Source of the DNA: Candidatus Cloacimonadota bacterium
Lineage (GTDB): Bacteria > Cloacimonadota > Cloacimonadia > Cloacimonadales > TCS61
Direction of reading: 5' to 3'
Length of the DNA: 6,096 bases
Assembly (NCBI GenBank): GCA_030628755.1
Contig: DAOVQH010000160.1
Location: 1 to 6,096, forward strand
The stretch's first letter is position 1, and the number at the start of each line of letters is the position of its first letter. A model generated the notes under the pieces. The model had not been told where the DNA came from, searched no databases, and saw nothing but the letters and a program-made list of their open reading frames with translations. Positions 5,606-6,096 of this stretch are shown piece by piece. Made by a program: the position numbers and the translations under genes.

Positions 5606-5715
5606 AATTCCCAAACCTGCCTGCCCTGATGTATATCAGGGATAGGGAACCTTATTTATCACTATTATGGATTCCCGTCACCGATTTCTCGAGGACATGC
5701 TTTCACGGGAATGAC
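5606..5715. repeat. ATTCCC/GGGAAT double-hairpin unit 4, with inserts in both loops
   Basis: The left half is degenerate: ATTCCCAAA near 5607-5615 and TAGGGAACC near 5643-5651. Between them an insert beginning CCTGCCTGCC (5616-5625) has its own hairpin, CCCTGAT (5624-5630) with ATCAGGG (5635-5641). The right half keeps perfect arms ATTCCCGT (5671-5678) and ACGGGAAT (5705-5712), but its loop is expanded from TTTC to 26 nt by about 22 bp, 5679-5700. GAC closes the unit at 5715. Confidence 0.8.
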
Positions 5716-5735
5716 AAGGAAGAAAAAACATTACT

Positions 5736-5837
5736 GTCATTCCCGACTCCGATCGGGAATCTTGTTTACTACTATCATGGATTCCCGCTTTTGCGGGAAT
5801 GATAAAGTCGTGGGAATGACAATGTCACGAGAATGAC
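5736..5837. repeat. ATTCCC/GGGAAT double-hairpin unit 5 with half-unit tail
   Basis: The left hairpin pairs ATTCCCGA (5739-5746) with TCGGGAAT (5753-5760). The right hairpin pairs ATTCCCGC (5781-5788) with GCGGGAAT (5793-5800), loop TTTT. The tail 5807-5837 contains GTCGTGGGAATGAC and GTCACGAGAATGAC, two decayed half units. The sequence preceding the unit, AAGGAAGAAAAAACATTACT (5716-5735), closely matches that before unit 2 (5116-5135), so linker and hairpins seem to have spread together. Confidence 0.85.
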
Positions 5838-5853
5838 TTTTTTCTATTTCTGG

Positions 5854-5906
5854 TTACAAAGCCCCAGCTTTGTAATCAATAACATTCCCAAGCTGGGGCT
5901 TGGGAA
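5854..5906. repeat. Two hairpins with mutually complementary tips
   Basis: Hairpin 1 has arms TTACAAAGC (5854-5862) and GCTTTGTAA (5867-5875), loop CCCA. Hairpin 2 has arms TTCCCAAGC (5885-5893) and GCTTGGGAA (5898-5906), loop TGGG. The 12-nt tips at 5859-5870 and 5890-5901 are exact reverse complements, so the element can form two hairpins, a loop-loop contact, or one long stem. It lies about 50 nt downstream of the stop of the partial gene at 5957-6096; without a following U-tract a terminator role is only possible. Confidence 0.75.
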
Positions 5907-5956
5907 CAAGTGGAATATTTTCTAGTGTAAAAAAAGAAGATTGATGATAATAGAGC

Positions 5957-6096
5957 TTATTCCTTTTCTTCCTCTTTCTTCTTCACATCACCACGAATAA
6001 AATTAATCTTGTTATTATGGAAAATTATCTGGCAGGAGTTATTTTTCGAAGCAAGTTTAGGAAAGAAGATAAAGCCGGATTTTTTCGCACCGGGTA
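5957..6096 (-). CDS. C-terminal end of an unrecognised protein (runs off the right edge)
   Basis: The minus-strand frame from the window edge is open for 45 codons and ends at TAA (5957-5959); the other two minus frames are closed by stops within the same stretch. The end of the protein reads as a possible beta-rich segment (SGFIFFPKLASKNNSCQIIF) followed by a short charged tail ending KKKEEEKE. No family is recognisable from so little. The aromatic, alternating pattern would suit the end of a beta-structured envelope or secreted protein, but that is a guess. The tail is low complexity and could be recently altered 3' sequence. Confidence 0.5.
   Translation of the reverse strand, partial: PGAKKSGFIFFPKLASKNNSCQIIFHNNKINFIRGDVKKKEEEKE

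Noticed and set aside
5031..5837. CRISPR array
   Set aside because: The repeats are short palindromes in facing pairs with unequal, partly conserved spacers; no cas genes are visible.
5031..5906. Insertion sequence or transposon remnant
   Set aside because: No transposase or fragment of one is visible, and the inverted repeats are internal hairpins and not the ends of one element.

Overview
The window looks like a piece of an AT-rich, Gram-negative (diderm) bacterial chromosome. The MlaF/MlaD lipid-transport genes imply an outer membrane, and aspartyl-tRNA synthetase is of the bacterial GAD-domain type. The density of small palindromic and ladder-like intergenic repeats recalls uncultivated FCB-type phyla such as Cloacimonadota. 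That placement is a low-confidence guess from general appearance.

Every gene I can support lies on the minus strand, so the genes read from right to left. From the right edge: the C-terminal end of an unrecognised protein (5957-6096); a two-hairpin element (5854-5906); a block of ATTCCC/GGGAAT palindromes (5031-5837) that surrounds a small GIY-YIG nuclease gene (5247-5540); a likely aspS promoter and aspS (3139-4944); a 474-bp gap packed with unrelated small repeats (2665-3138); then a compact unit mtaB (1321-2664) - mlaF (606-1328) - mlaD (1-577, cut by the window edge).

mtaB and mlaF overlap by 8 nt. mlaF and mlaD are 28 nt apart, with a perfect hairpin over the mlaF stop that touches the mlaD ribosome binding site. 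MlaF is the ATPase and MlaD the membrane-anchored MCE substrate-binding subunit of a phospholipid (Mla-type) ABC transporter. The MlaE permease is not between them and must lie elsewhere. MtaB and AspRS both act on tRNA.

The most interesting material is between the genes. At least four families of short inverted or ladder repeats are present. They touch coding sequence: one copy supplies the last 11 codons and stop of aspS, another supplies the GTG start of mtaB, and a third ends at the stop of the GIY-YIG gene. The copies show compensatory base changes in their stems. Some carry further palindromes in their loops, and two near-identical 29-bp copies flank the GIY-YIG gene in direct orientation. 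The candidate system is this nuclease gene as a partner of its palindromes; that is inference.
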